Source: CAZLXG01 sp964563585
GTDB taxonomy: Bacteria; Bacteroidota; Bacteroidia; Flavobacteriales; Flavobacteriaceae
DNA: 59,126 bases
Direction: 5' to 3'
Assembly: GCA_964563585.1 (NCBI GenBank)
Contig: CAZLXG010000005.1
Location: 1 to 59,126 of the forward strand
This document shows, piece by piece, positions 34,588 through 44,239 of this stretch. The position numbers and the translations under genes were made by a program. The first letter of the stretch is position 1, and each line of letters begins with the position of its first letter. Below the pieces are notes generated by a model that was not told the DNA's origin, ran no database searches, and saw only the letters and a program-made list of their open reading frames with translations.

Positions 34588-34959
34588 ATGAAATTAATAC
34601 AGCGTATTGGTTATTATCTTGGAGGTTTTTCTATTGGGTTAATAGCTTTAGCATTTTTTTTAAATGGAAAAAGAGCATCATGTAGCTATGGTCCAGAAGC
34701 CAGAGTTCTAAAAAACATAAACCTTAAAAAAATTATTTATAGCGACATTATACAGGCAGAAATTAGGAATGAAAATATAGATTCTACTACTATAAATTAT
34801 ATTCTTAAAAAAGGTGATATTAATTTTTCTGAAAGTAAAACTAGACAAGAACCATGTGGTTTATATATTATTGAAGGAGATTATGAAAATAAAGAAATTA
34901 TTCTAACTGTTGAGAACTGTGATAGTATTGCTACTATAACAAACTTAAAAATTGAATAA
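34588..34959 (+). CDS. DUF4258-like membrane-anchored protein
   Basis: A 123-residue protein with one N-terminal hydrophobic helix (about 10-27) and a soluble C-terminal part (about 45-122) that resembles DUF4258: alternating strands with KIIYSDIIQAEI, INYILKKGDINF, and EPCGLYIIEGDYENKEIILTVENCD. Function is unknown. It lies 43 nt after the alanine dehydrogenase gene and 5 nt before the sugar transferase gene, so the three may be one transcript. Domain naming is from memory of the pattern, without a search. Confidence 0.6.
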   Translation: MKLIQRIGYYLGGFSIGLIALAFFLNGKRASCSYGPEARVLKNINLKKIIYSDIIQAEIRNENIDSTTINYILKKGDINFSESKTRQEPCGLYIIEGDYENKEIILTVENCDSIATITNLKIE

Positions 34960-34964
34960 AGTTA

Positions 34965-35558
34965 ATGTTAAAGCGTAGTTTCGATTTTATATTTTCGATT
35001 ATAGGACTATTACTCCTCTTTCCCTTTTTATTATTAATTGCTATTTGTATTAAATTAGATTCAAAAGGCCCTATTCTTTTTATTCAAAATCGAGTGGGAT
35101 TAAATAATCAAGATTTCAATATTTTTAAGTTCCGAACAATGCATGTGAAATCTGAAAACAAAGGCTTATTAACTTTAGGGAATAGAGATTATAGAGTTAC
35201 AAATATTGGTTATTTTTTAAGGCGTTATAAAATTGATGAATTTCCACAACTTATAAATATATTAAAAGGAGATATGAGTTTTGTCGGCCCACGACCAGAA
35301 TTACGGTATTATGTGAATTTTTATAACGACGATGATTTGAAAATATTTATTGTAAGACCTGGGATTACAGGATTAGCATCATTAGAATATAGAAATGAAG
35401 TAGAGCTTTTGGAAGCTGCTAAAAGCCCTGAAGAGTATTATATTTCTACTATAATTCCAGATAAATTGCGATACAATAAAATGTATATTAAAAAACAAAC
35501 TTTCTTTTTAGACATCAAGCTTATTATCAGTACAATAATTAAGGTTATTACTAAATAA
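34965..35558 (+). CDS. Initiating sugar-1-phosphate transferase (PglC/WcaJ short form)
   Basis: Monotopic phosphoglycosyl transferase that places the first sugar-phosphate on undecaprenyl phosphate at the inner membrane. 197 residues, so only the catalytic domain and one re-entrant helix (about 6-28), as in PglC. Conserved pieces are MLKRSFDFIFSIIGLLLLFP, RVGLNNQDFNIFKFRTM near residue 45, GYFLRRYKIDEFPQLINILKGDMSFVGPRPE-type sequence near 85-115 with the catalytic Asp-Glu pair, and RPGITGLA near residue 138. It is the only initiating transferase in the window and a candidate to start the polysaccharide. Confidence 0.92.
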   Translation: MLKRSFDFIFSIIGLLLLFPFLLLIAICIKLDSKGPILFIQNRVGLNNQDFNIFKFRTMHVKSENKGLLTLGNRDYRVTNIGYFLRRYKIDEFPQLINILKGDMSFVGPRPELRYYVNFYNDDDLKIFIVRPGITGLASLEYRNEVELLEAAKSPEEYYISTIIPDKLRYNKMYIKKQTFFLDIKLIISTIIKVITK

Positions 35559-35664
35559 TTATTAATAATATTTTATAAAATCCATTTGGTTCAAAAATTA
35601 ATAATTCTTATTTTGCATATGTAATTCACCCATTTAAATTAACGTTTCACCGTAAGTCCGCTGA

Positions 35665-36738
35665 ATGAATAAAACGATATCTAACCAAATAGATGAGTTA
35701 TTAAGTAATTCAGGCTTATTTTCCTTAAATCGGTTTGACTATAAAAAACTTCAAAATTTAAATTTTGAAAATGAAACTATTCTAATTACTGGTGCTGCGG
35801 GTTCAATTGGTAGTGAAATCACAAAACAACTGTTGTCTTATGATTTTAAAAGAATCATATTAATTGATATTGCTGAATCTCCTCTTTATGAATTGCTGAA
35901 AGATTTAGAGCAACAAAAAAATGACACTATTGATTTTGTTTTAATTAATATTACTGATGAAGAATCATTAGAATGGCTTTTTGAAACTTATAAACCCACA
36001 ATTATTTTCCATACAGCTGCGTATAAGCATGTTCCTTTAATGGAATCAAATCCGTATGAAGCAGTAAAAACAAACATTTTTGGCACTAAACTATTGGCAG
36101 ATTTATCAATAAGTAGTAATGTTAAAAAATTTATATTCATTTCAACTGATAAAGCTGTAAACCCAATAAGTGTTATGGGTCTATCAAAACATATAGCTGA
36201 ACGTTATTTACTTTTATTGAACTCAAAACAATCAAAAACTTCTTTTTTAATTACAAGATTTGGTAATATTTTTGGATCTAATGGATCTGTTGTTCCTTTA
36301 TTTTTGAAACAAATAGAAACTGGTAAATCACTAACTATTACGGACTATAAAATATCACGTTACTTTATAAATAAGCATAAAGCCTGTAGTCTTATTTTAC
36401 AAATAACCTCTTTTGAAAAAACGACTCATAGTATTTATACTTTTAATATGGGTAAACCTATTAAAATAATTGATTTGGCTAAAAAAATCACTTCACTAAA
36501 TGTTTATAAAAACAAAAAAATTAATATTGAAATCACAGAACTTCGCCCTGGCGAAAAACTTCATGAAGATATAGTATCTAATAATGAAATTTTAATTACT
36601 ACAAAACACAAAGACATTTTATTAGTTACCGAAAAAGAAAAATTTAAAAAGAAAAACTTAAATTTTAATACATTAAAAAAAATCAACCCTTATATGTCAC
36701 CTTCAAAAATAAAATTAATTTTACTCAGTTATATTTAA
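35665..36738 (+). CDS. Soluble UDP-sugar 4,6-dehydratase/epimerase (CapD/FlaA1 C-terminal type)
   Basis: A 357-residue SDR without membrane helices. The NAD motif TGAAGSIGSEITKQL is near residue 40, and AAYKHVPLMESNPYEAVKTN near residue 117 and STDKAVNPISVMGLSKHIAE near residue 155 are hallmarks of the FlaA1/PglF/CapD group, which have Met in place of the usual catalytic Tyr. It corresponds to the C-terminal half of the 650-residue homologue in the left arm of the polysaccharide locus. Probably acts on UDP-GlcNAc, supplying the neighbouring initiating transferase. Confidence 0.88.
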   Translation: MNKTISNQIDELLSNSGLFSLNRFDYKKLQNLNFENETILITGAAGSIGSEITKQLLSYDFKRIILIDIAESPLYELLKDLEQQKNDTIDFVLINITDEESLEWLFETYKPTIIFHTAAYKHVPLMESNPYEAVKTNIFGTKLLADLSISSNVKKFIFISTDKAVNPISVMGLSKHIAERYLLLLNSKQSKTSFLITRFGNIFGSNGSVVPLFLKQIETGKSLTITDYKISRYFINKHKACSLILQITSFEKTTHSIYTFNMGKPIKIIDLAKKITSLNVYKNKKINIEITELRPGEKLHEDIVSNNEILITTKHKDILLVTEKEKFKKKNLNFNTLKKINPYMSPSKIKLILLSYI

Positions 36739-36740
36739 TA

Positions 36741-37916
36741 CTATAAAGTTTTTCTTCGTTTTTTTTCTTTTTTCAATAATGTAAGTTCTCGACCTGTTTG
36801 TCCAGCTACCGATGTATTTTCTTCTGCTCTTCTAATTAAATATGGCATTACGTCTTTTACAGGCCCAAAAGGGATATATTTAGCTACATTATAGCCTTTA
36901 TCTGCTAGATTATAACTTATATGATCACTCATGCCGTATAATTGCCCAAACCAAACATGTCTGTCATTATTTCTCAACCCTTTTTCTAACATTAAACGCA
37001 TTAATAAATAAGAACTCTCTTCGTTGTGAGTTCCTGCAAACAAAGTCATGTTTTCTAAATTATCGAGCATGTAATCTATAGCCGTATTAAAATTAATATC
37101 TGTAGCTTCTTTATTCTTACATATTGGTGATAAATAGCCTTTCTCTTCTGCCCTATCATTTTCTTTTTCCAAATATGCGCCACGAACAAGTTTATAACCT
37201 AAAAAATAATTATTCGTTTTTGCATGCGCATGTTGTTCTTTTAAAAAAGACATTCTATCATGCCTATACATTTGTAATGTATTATATACTATAGGCTTTT
37301 CTGTATTGTATTTTTGCATCATTTTAGAAACTAAATCATCCGCAGCTTCTTGCATCCAACTTTCTTCTGCATCAATTAAAACTGCTACATCATTTTCTTT
37401 TGCTTTTTTGCAAACAATATCAAATCTATTTACAACGTTATTCCATTCTTTTTGTTCATTCTGAGTTAAAGCTTCTCCTCTACCATTTTTCTCAAATAAA
37501 TAAAACCTACCAAAACCTGTTGGCTTAAATACTGCAATAGGAATTGCATCAATTTCTTTAGCAAAATCGATAATTTTTAATATCATTTCTAGTGCTGCAT
37601 TAAACTCATCTTCATTTTCTTTACCTTCAACTGAGTAATCTAAAACAGAACTCACTCCTTTTTCAAACATTCTATCAATTACAGGTAAACAATCTTCTTC
37701 ATTTATACCACCACAAAAATGGTCAAAAACAGTTGAACGTATTAGTCCTTCTATAGGTAAATGAGCTTTAATTGCAAAATTTGTAGCTGCAGTACCTATT
37801 CTAACCAAAGGCTCAATTGATATCATTTTAAACAAGAAATAAGCACGTTCTAATTCTGAATCACTTTTAAGTGAAAATGCTATTTCTGTGTTATCAAAAA
37901 TCTGATTCGTATTCAT
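36741..37916 (-). CDS. Proline dehydrogenase
   Basis: FAD-dependent oxidation of proline to pyrroline-5-carboxylate, a single-domain PutA/PRODH barrel of 391 residues. FKPTGFGRFYLFEKN near residue 140, AVLIDAEESWMQ near residue 185, YKLVRGAYLEKEND near residue 250 and FGQLYGMSDHISYNLA near residue 325 are the conserved active-site strands. An in-frame TTG at 37934 would add six residues but lies inside the -7 promoter box, so the ATG at 37916 is chosen. No P5C dehydrogenase is adjacent. Confidence 0.93.
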   Translation of the reverse strand: MNTNQIFDNTEIAFSLKSDSELERAYFLFKMISIEPLVRIGTAATNFAIKAHLPIEGLIRSTVFDHFCGGINEEDCLPVIDRMFEKGVSSVLDYSVEGKENEDEFNAALEMILKIIDFAKEIDAIPIAVFKPTGFGRFYLFEKNGRGEALTQNEQKEWNNVVNRFDIVCKKAKENDVAVLIDAEESWMQEAADDLVSKMMQKYNTEKPIVYNTLQMYRHDRMSFLKEQHAHAKTNNYFLGYKLVRGAYLEKENDRAEEKGYLSPICKNKEATDINFNTAIDYMLDNLENMTLFAGTHNEESSYLLMRLMLEKGLRNNDRHVWFGQLYGMSDHISYNLADKGYNVAKYIPFGPVKDVMPYLIRRAEENTSVAGQTGRELTLLKKEKKRRKTL

Positions 37917-37931
37917 ACATATAAATTTACA

Positions 37932-37939
37932 CAAATATA
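37932..37939 (-). promoter_or_regulatory. Candidate -7 element of the proline dehydrogenase gene
   Basis: TATATTTG on the minus strand, an exact TAnnTTTG match, 15 nt before the ATG at 37916. It overlaps a potential TTG start and so decides in favour of the shorter protein. Confidence 0.5.
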
Positions 37940-38008
37940 ATTATAGCTAAGTTATCATCTTATATAAAAACTTCTTAATTTCACAACCTTAAAAAACAGC
38001 ACTATTTT

Positions 38009-39076
38009 ATGAATTCTATTACTACGAACAATTGTATTATTCATTTTAATGAAAATTGTTATCCTTCTTTAAATGAACATCTTAAAAATAATAATTTTTC
38101 AAAAATATTTATTTTAGTTGATGAGAATACACATGAAAATTGTTTGCCTTCTTTTTTAAGTAAATTAGAAACAAATGTAACTATTGAAATTATTGAAATT
38201 GAAGCTGGAGAAAAACATAAAACAATTGAAACATGTGTTGGTGTTTGGAATACGTTATCTGATTTAAATGCTGATAGAAAAAGTTTGTTAATTAATGTTG
38301 GTGGTGGTGTTGTTACTGATTTAGGTGGTTTTGTAGCATCTACATTCAGGCGAGGTATAGCATATATTAATGTTCCTACATCATTATTATCAATGGTTGA
38401 TGCATCTGTAGGTGGAAAAACTGGAGTTGATTTAGGGCATTTAAAAAACCAAATAGGCATAATTAGTGTTCCAAATATGGTTTTAATAGATACAGAATAC
38501 TTAAAAACTTTACCTCAAAATCAATTGCGTTCGGGTTTAGCTGAAATGTTAAAGCATGGATTAATTAGTAACGAGAACTATTGGAATAAATTTAAAAATA
38601 CATCTAAACTAACTTCAGAGAATTTAAACGATTTAATTTACGAGTCAGTAATAATAAAGAAAAATGTGGTTGATAAAGACCCAAACGAAAACGGGCTTAG
38701 AAAAACACTAAATTTCGGTCACACGCTTGGGCATGCAATAGAATCATATTTTTTAAGCAATCCAAATAAAACGGCACTATTACATGGTGAAGCCATTGCT
38801 ATAGGAATGATTTTAGAAAGCTATATTTCTACTGTGTTAACAAACTTATCCATAAATGCTTGTAATGAAATTAAAGATATCTTTTTAAGCCTTTATAGCA
38901 AAGTTAAAATTACTAAAGATGATTACCCAGAAATTATTGATTTACTTAAATATGACAAAAAAAATCATCACGGTAATATAAATTTTGTGCTTTTAGAATC
39001 AATAGGAAAACCTAAAATAGATTGTTTAGTAGATAATACTATCATCTATAATGCTTTTGAATACTATACTAATTAA
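38009..39076 (+). CDS. aroB: 3-dehydroquinate synthase AroB
   Basis: Second step of the shikimate pathway, DAHP to 3-dehydroquinate, NAD- and metal-dependent, cytosolic. 355 residues is standard. GGGVVTDLGGFVASTFRRGI near residue 98, PTSLLSMVDASVGGKTGVD near residue 127, and the metal ligands in LNFGHTLGHAIES near residue 235 and LHGEAIAIGM near residue 258 are intact. It diverges from proline dehydrogenase and its last 4 nt overlap the convergent Wzc-type gene. Confidence 0.96.
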   Translation: MNSITTNNCIIHFNENCYPSLNEHLKNNNFSKIFILVDENTHENCLPSFLSKLETNVTIEIIEIEAGEKHKTIETCVGVWNTLSDLNADRKSLLINVGGGVVTDLGGFVASTFRRGIAYINVPTSLLSMVDASVGGKTGVDLGHLKNQIGIISVPNMVLIDTEYLKTLPQNQLRSGLAEMLKHGLISNENYWNKFKNTSKLTSENLNDLIYESVIIKKNVVDKDPNENGLRKTLNFGHTLGHAIESYFLSNPNKTALLHGEAIAIGMILESYISTVLTNLSINACNEIKDIFLSLYSKVKITKDDYPEIIDLLKYDKKNHHGNINFVLLESIGKPKIDCLVDNTIIYNAFEYYTN

Positions 39077-41466
39077 GCTCTTTTTCTTCTAAAAAAACCT
39101 TTCTTTTCTTTTGCGCCATAATACCCATATTTTGCACCATAACCAAAGTTTGATTGTTTAACATCGTTAGTAACAAGCATCATTCCATTAAGTTTGTTTT
39201 CTGTGTGTAACTCTTTTGCAAAATTCAAAATACGTTTTTCAGTATACCCGGCTCTAGTTAAATAAATAGTATGTCCCGCATACTGACTAATTAACAATGT
39301 ATCAGTTACTAACATTGCAGGAGCAGTATCAACAATAACATAATCATATTGTTTTGAAACAGAATCAAATAATAATTTCATTCTATTGCTTAACAATAAT
39401 TCAGCTGGGTTTGGGGGTACTTTTCCAGAAAGTAAAATATCAATTGTTATGTCGTTAATATTATATGTATTAATTGTTTCTTCAATTTCAATTGACTTAT
39501 CAACTAAAAACTCTGTTAATCCAATTTTTGAAACTATATTTTTTTGTTGCGTTTTAATTGCTGAATGTATTTGTGGATTTCTAATATCAGCACCAATTAG
39601 TAAAACTTTTTTATTAGTATTAGCAATCGTTAAAGCCATATTCATACTAAAAAAAGATTTTCCTTCTCCATTTATTGTTGACGTAACAAATATTACATTA
39701 TCATTATCTTTAATGTTTCTAGCTCTTCTTACGAAATCAAAGTTTGTTCTTATGATTCTAAAAGATTCTGATAAAATAGAGCGGTCATTTTTTTCAATCA
39801 ACATTTTATCATCATCTTTTTTAACTTTAGGTATCTCTCCCAAAACAGTAATATTTTTTATTGCCTTTTCTAAATCTTCTTTATTATGAATTTTTGTATC
39901 AAATAAGTCTAATAAATAGATTATCATAAAGGGTATAATCAATCCAAAAAATAGAGCTGCAATATAAGTCACTTTTTTATTAGGAGAAATGGGAGCACCA
40001 TTACTATTATATGCTTCATCAATTATTTTTATACTTGGTGATGTTGCTGTTAATGATATCGTAGCTTCTTCTCTTTTTTGCAATAAATATAAATACAAAG
40101 ACTCTTTAATTCCTTGCTTTCTTTCAATAGACCTTAATTTTCGTTCTTGACCAGGGACTGAAAATATTTTAGAGTTAATACGTCTAGATTGATTTTGAAG
40201 ACTATTTATTTGAATTCCTAAAGACCTAGAAGAATTTGTTATACTTTGATTCAGATTTTGTCTAATGCCAACTAAAGTTTGATCAATCTCTAAAACAATT
40301 GGGTTTTTTTCTCCTGCACTTTTTAAAAGATTTTTTCTTCTTTCTAATAATTCATTATATCTTACAGAAAGCGCGCTAATTGCAGCATCCCCCATTCCTA
40401 AATTAGATGGAATTGATTGATATTTGGTAGACTCATCACCCAAAGATTCTTTCATATAATTTAAAAGAGAAAGTTGTGTTTTTGTGGCATCTAACCGTTG
40501 CTCATTTTGTACACTAGAGCTTAAAAATTGCCCTGCTTCAGAGGCTACGTCTGTAATTTTATTACCAGTTTTAAAACGTACAATACTATCGTCAACATTT
40601 ACCAAATCTTCAGCAATTAATTCTACTCTTTTATTAATAAAATCCGCAGTATTTTTAGATATTAAATTTTTCTTTTCAATAGTAGAAACATTATACTCAT
40701 CAACTAAAGTATTAATAATATCTTTTGCCTTTTGAATTACGGGGTCACTTATACTAATATTAATTACTTTTGATCCTTTACCAGTTGGTTCAATAAAAAT
40801 TCGATATTTTAAAGATTCAGCTAAGCTTTCTACTGGGGATATTTTAACTTTAATATTTGTTCCTATATAAGTTTCTATTTTTTTATTTTTTGGAGTTATT
40901 ATTATGCCTCCAAACGAAGATGGTATATTCTCTCCAAAAGAAAATTTCTTTGGAGAATCATCCTCATTAATTCTAAAATTAAATTGTGTAGAAGATAGTG
41001 TTTCAACATAAAAGCTGAAATTTGTTTTATTGATTATAGAATCAGACTCAATAAAATTTAATGTAATTGGAGAATCATTTTTATATAATTCAGTTTCATT
41101 AACTCGACCCTTAATAAAATACTGAACATTTAAATCTAATTTCTTAATTATATTTCTTAAGAAATTTCTTGAACGAATAACTTGTATTTCGTCTTCAACT
41201 TTGGCGTCTTCTTTTTCAGAAAATATTGATAAATCGTTTAAAGCACTACTACCTGAACTACCATCATTATCTCCCAAAAGCATAATTTTAGCAGTTGCGG
41301 CATATTGCGGAGTTGTATATCTTAAATTCAAATATGCAAAAACTAAACAGATAAGAACACTTAAAACAAACCATTTCCATTGTTTTAAATAAATTAAAAT
41401 TGTTTTTTTTATATCGAAACTATTTGAACTACTATCACTATTTAATGTGGTTTGATTTGAATTCAT
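39073..41466 (-). CDS. Wzc-type polysaccharide co-polymerase and tyrosine autokinase
   Basis: Inner-membrane regulator of polysaccharide chain length and export. 797 residues: N-terminal Wzz domain with helices at about 30-48 and 500-520, a long periplasmic coiled-coil region between, and a cytoplasmic BY-kinase domain (about 545-775) with Walker A VTSTINGEGKSFFS near residue 590, Walker A' LIGADIRNPQI and Walker B YVIVDTAPAM. The tail has clustered tyrosines (NFGYGAKYGYYGAKEKKG), the expected autophosphorylation sites. Works with the Wza-type protein encoded 7 nt upstream. Confidence 0.94.
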   Translation of the reverse strand: MNSNQTTLNSDSSSNSFDIKKTILIYLKQWKWFVLSVLICLVFAYLNLRYTTPQYAATAKIMLLGDNDGSSGSSALNDLSIFSEKEDAKVEDEIQVIRSRNFLRNIIKKLDLNVQYFIKGRVNETELYKNDSPITLNFIESDSIINKTNFSFYVETLSSTQFNFRINEDDSPKKFSFGENIPSSFGGIIITPKNKKIETYIGTNIKVKISPVESLAESLKYRIFIEPTGKGSKVINISISDPVIQKAKDIINTLVDEYNVSTIEKKNLISKNTADFINKRVELIAEDLVNVDDSIVRFKTGNKITDVASEAGQFLSSSVQNEQRLDATKTQLSLLNYMKESLGDESTKYQSIPSNLGMGDAAISALSVRYNELLERRKNLLKSAGEKNPIVLEIDQTLVGIRQNLNQSITNSSRSLGIQINSLQNQSRRINSKIFSVPGQERKLRSIERKQGIKESLYLYLLQKREEATISLTATSPSIKIIDEAYNSNGAPISPNKKVTYIAALFFGLIIPFMIIYLLDLFDTKIHNKEDLEKAIKNITVLGEIPKVKKDDDKMLIEKNDRSILSESFRIIRTNFDFVRRARNIKDNDNVIFVTSTINGEGKSFFSMNMALTIANTNKKVLLIGADIRNPQIHSAIKTQQKNIVSKIGLTEFLVDKSIEIEETINTYNINDITIDILLSGKVPPNPAELLLSNRMKLLFDSVSKQYDYVIVDTAPAMLVTDTLLISQYAGHTIYLTRAGYTEKRILNFAKELHTENKLNGMMLVTNDVKQSNFGYGAKYGYYGAKEKKGFFRRKRA

Positions 41467-41473
41467 ATGAAAA

Positions 41474-42247
41474 TTAGTTTCTTGTTACAAATATAAGAGC
41501 TGTAGTTAAAATGAATGAAGTGATACTAATAATAGTCCCTACTCTAGAGTCACCAGATGCATTACTAATGGCAGAATTATTTGGTTGAACATATATATAA
41601 TCATTTTGTGTTAGGTAATAAACTGGAGAATTAAACACTTCTTTATTAGTAAGGTCAATTTTAGTATAAGTTTTTGCTCCATTAAAATCTCTAACAATTA
41701 ACACATTATCTCTTCTTCCCTTAATTGTTAAATCACCTGCCATTCCAAGAGCTTCTAAAATGGAAATTCTTTCTCCAGAAACATAATATACACCAGGAGA
41801 ATTCACCTCTCCATGCACAGTAATTCTAAAGTTCATTACACGAATAATAACAACTGGATCTTTTAATAAATTACCCTCAGAAAATTTCTTCTTAAATACT
41901 TGTTTAGCTTCTTCTATTGTTAAACCTAATAGATTAATTTTTCCTAAGACTGGGTAATCTATATTACCTTCAATATCAACCAAGTAGTCTATTAATTCTC
42001 CGCCGACTCCTGTTGTTTTAATTAAATTATATGGTTGTGTAACAGTTAAATCAAGTGTTGATATGTATATACTTAATATATCACCAACTTTTAGTTTTAC
42101 ATTAAAAGTATCAGTATCTACAATAGTTTCAAAATTTTTAGCATTTTGAAAGTATACAACGTCTTTTTTTGACACACATGAGGATAAAAACAAAGTAGTA
42201 ATAACGCATCCGATTATTAATCGGCTTTTTATAAATGAAATATTCAT
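41474..42247 (-). CDS. Wza-type polysaccharide export lipoprotein
   Basis: Outer-membrane export protein. 257 residues with a lipoprotein signal peptide ending in LSSC near residue 24. A polysaccharide export (Poly_export) domain follows at about 40-150 (LKVGDILSIYISTLD), then a SLBB domain (VHGEVNSPGVYYVSGERISILEALG-type) at about 150-225. A C-terminal hydrophobic helix (about 235-253) may cross the outer membrane, as in Wza. Pairs with the Wzc-type kinase downstream. Confidence 0.93.
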   Translation of the reverse strand: MNISFIKSRLIIGCVITTLFLSSCVSKKDVVYFQNAKNFETIVDTDTFNVKLKVGDILSIYISTLDLTVTQPYNLIKTTGVGGELIDYLVDIEGNIDYPVLGKINLLGLTIEEAKQVFKKKFSEGNLLKDPVVIIRVMNFRITVHGEVNSPGVYYVSGERISILEALGMAGDLTIKGRRDNVLIVRDFNGAKTYTKIDLTNKEVFNSPVYYLTQNDYIYVQPNNSAISNASGDSRVGTIISITSFILTTALIFVTRN

Positions 42248-42286
42248 ACTGATTTATTAGGGGAAAGTAATGAAATTTAAATTATT

Positions 42287-44239
42287 TTATAAATTTATAT
42301 ATGATTTATCAGACTTTTCTTCTAATCTACTGTCTATAACTTTTTTATAGATTTGAACTTTCTTATCAAATTTCTCATAATCTGAATTATTAGATTTATA
42401 CTCAGGAATTAAAGTTTTCATTTTCATAACAATATTGTTGTTTTGAAAACGATTGGTAATACATAACTCTTCAATCTCAGATTTTATTTTACTATAGTCA
42501 AGCTCTCTAGTTTTACTTATCATGATTTTTTTATGATAAGTTGACAGCGTGTTTTCACCATTTGCTAATAACTCTTCATATAATTTTTCTCCTGGACGTA
42601 ATCCAGATATGCTTATATCAATATCTTCAGGGAATCTTAATCCAGAAAGTTTAATCATGTTTTTAGCAAGGTCATATATCTTCACTGATTCACCCATATC
42701 AAAAATAAATATCTCTCCTCCCTTACCCATTGTTGCTGCTTCTAATACTAACTGTGAAGCTTCAGGAATTGTCATGAAATACCTAGTAATATCTTTATGA
42801 GTTAATGTTAATGGTCCACCATTTTCTATTTGTTTTTTAAATAAAGGAATAACTGAACCGTTAGAGCCTAATACATTACCAAATCTTGTAGTAATAAATT
42901 TAGTTTTACTTTCTTTTTGAAGACAGCTAATATACATTTCTGCCATTCTTTTTGTTGCTCCCATTACACTAGTTGGGTTAACAGCTTTATCGGTTGAGAC
43001 AAAAACAAATTTTTTGACATTATAACGAGATGCTGTATCTGCTAATAATTTAGTTCCATTTACATTAATCTTAATTGCTTCGTATGGAGATTGTTCCATT
43101 AATGGAACATGTTTATATGCAGCGGCATGAAAAACCATTGTAGGTTTATGCTGCTGAAAAATACTGTCAATACGCAATCCGTCTCTAATATCTGCTACAA
43201 TTGCAGTGTAATTATATTTATTGCTTTGTTTTAAATCTTGTTGTAAATCGTATAAAGCAGATTCTGCTTGATCAACCAATATCAGTTTAACATCAAAGTT
43301 TGATAATTGCTTAACTAACTCACTTCCAATTGAACCAGCAGCACCAGTTACTAAAACAGTTTCTCCATTAAATTCATTTAATAAATTTGGATTATTTATC
43401 TCTATAGTTGGTCGACCTAAAAGATCTTCAATTTGTACTTGTTTTATTTGCTTAACACTTAATTCCCCATTTATCCATTTTTCAATTGGTGGAACTTTTG
43501 TCACTTTCACATTTAAATCTCCTAAATCATCAATTAACTTTATTAAATTATTTGAATCTAATGTTTGAGAAGCTACTATAATTTCGCTAATTCCATTTGC
43601 TTCAATATAACTCTTTGTTACTTTGTTGTTAGAAAAAATTGGGGTTCCATTTATAAGTTTTCCGTTTTTCTTTAAATTGTCGTCTATAAACCCAACTACA
43701 TTAAAATTAGCATTTATATTACTTACTAAAGCATTATATGTTACAATTCCAGAATCTCCTGCTCCATAAATAAGAACTTTTTTTGAAGACATGAATTTAC
43801 ATTTCAAATACTTATAAGACATTTTAAATAATAATCTACTTGCACTAAGTACAACAAAACTTAATAATGCATGCATTACTATTATAGATAAAGGAATAGT
43901 GAATTCAGGAACTATATTTATTATTCTATTAAATAATACAAAAGCAATTGATAATAGCGACATTAAGGCAATTGACTTAAACAAATTCACTACATCTGTA
44001 AAACCAGTATGTCTAATAACACTTTTAAAAGAGCCCATAATTAAAAAACTAAAAGAGGCTACAATAAACAAAAAGGGTAATTGGAATAAAAATTGATTTA
44101 AATCAAAGTTTAATGTGAAATTAAATCTTATAAAATAAGCCATGAAAAATGTTAACATAACTATTGTTAAATCAATAGCTAAAACAAGCCATTTTGAGGC
44201 GTATTTTTGAGAGTAATAAGAAAAATAATTCTTAATCAT
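42287..44239 (-). CDS. Membrane nucleoside-diphosphate-sugar 4,6-dehydratase (FlaA1/PglF type)
   Basis: A 650-residue protein with four N-terminal membrane helices (about 15-140), a first Rossmann-like CoA-binding domain (VLIYGAGDSGIVTY near residue 155), and a SDR catalytic domain from about residue 290 (LVTGAAGSIGSELVKQL). STDKAVNPTSVMGATKRMAE shows the Met variant of the active site typical of PglF. Likely converts UDP-GlcNAc to UDP-4-keto-6-deoxy-GlcNAc. Its start overlaps the aminotransferase gene stop by 4 nt, which supports consecutive steps. Confidence 0.92.
   Translation of the reverse strand: MIKNYFSYYSQKYASKWLVLAIDLTIVMLTFFMAYFIRFNFTLNFDLNQFLFQLPFLFIVASFSFLIMGSFKSVIRHTGFTDVVNLFKSIALMSLLSIAFVLFNRIINIVPEFTIPLSIIVMHALLSFVVLSASRLLFKMSYKYLKCKFMSSKKVLIYGAGDSGIVTYNALVSNINANFNVVGFIDDNLKKNGKLINGTPIFSNNKVTKSYIEANGISEIIVASQTLDSNNLIKLIDDLGDLNVKVTKVPPIEKWINGELSVKQIKQVQIEDLLGRPTIEINNPNLLNEFNGETVLVTGAAGSIGSELVKQLSNFDVKLILVDQAESALYDLQQDLKQSNKYNYTAIVADIRDGLRIDSIFQQHKPTMVFHAAAYKHVPLMEQSPYEAIKINVNGTKLLADTASRYNVKKFVFVSTDKAVNPTSVMGATKRMAEMYISCLQKESKTKFITTRFGNVLGSNGSVIPLFKKQIENGGPLTLTHKDITRYFMTIPEASQLVLEAATMGKGGEIFIFDMGESVKIYDLAKNMIKLSGLRFPEDIDISISGLRPGEKLYEELLANGENTLSTYHKKIMISKTRELDYSKIKSEIEELCITNRFQNNNIVMKMKTLIPEYKSNNSDYEKFDKKVQIYKKVIDSRLEEKSDKSYINL

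Noticed and set aside
37917..37934. Six extra N-terminal residues of proline dehydrogenase from a TTG at 37934
   Set aside because: The TTG is part of the -7 promoter box, so it is unlikely to be transcribed as codon sequence.
38059..38460. Minus-strand ORF of 133 codons over aroB
   Set aside because: Antisense shadow of aroB with no protein-like features.
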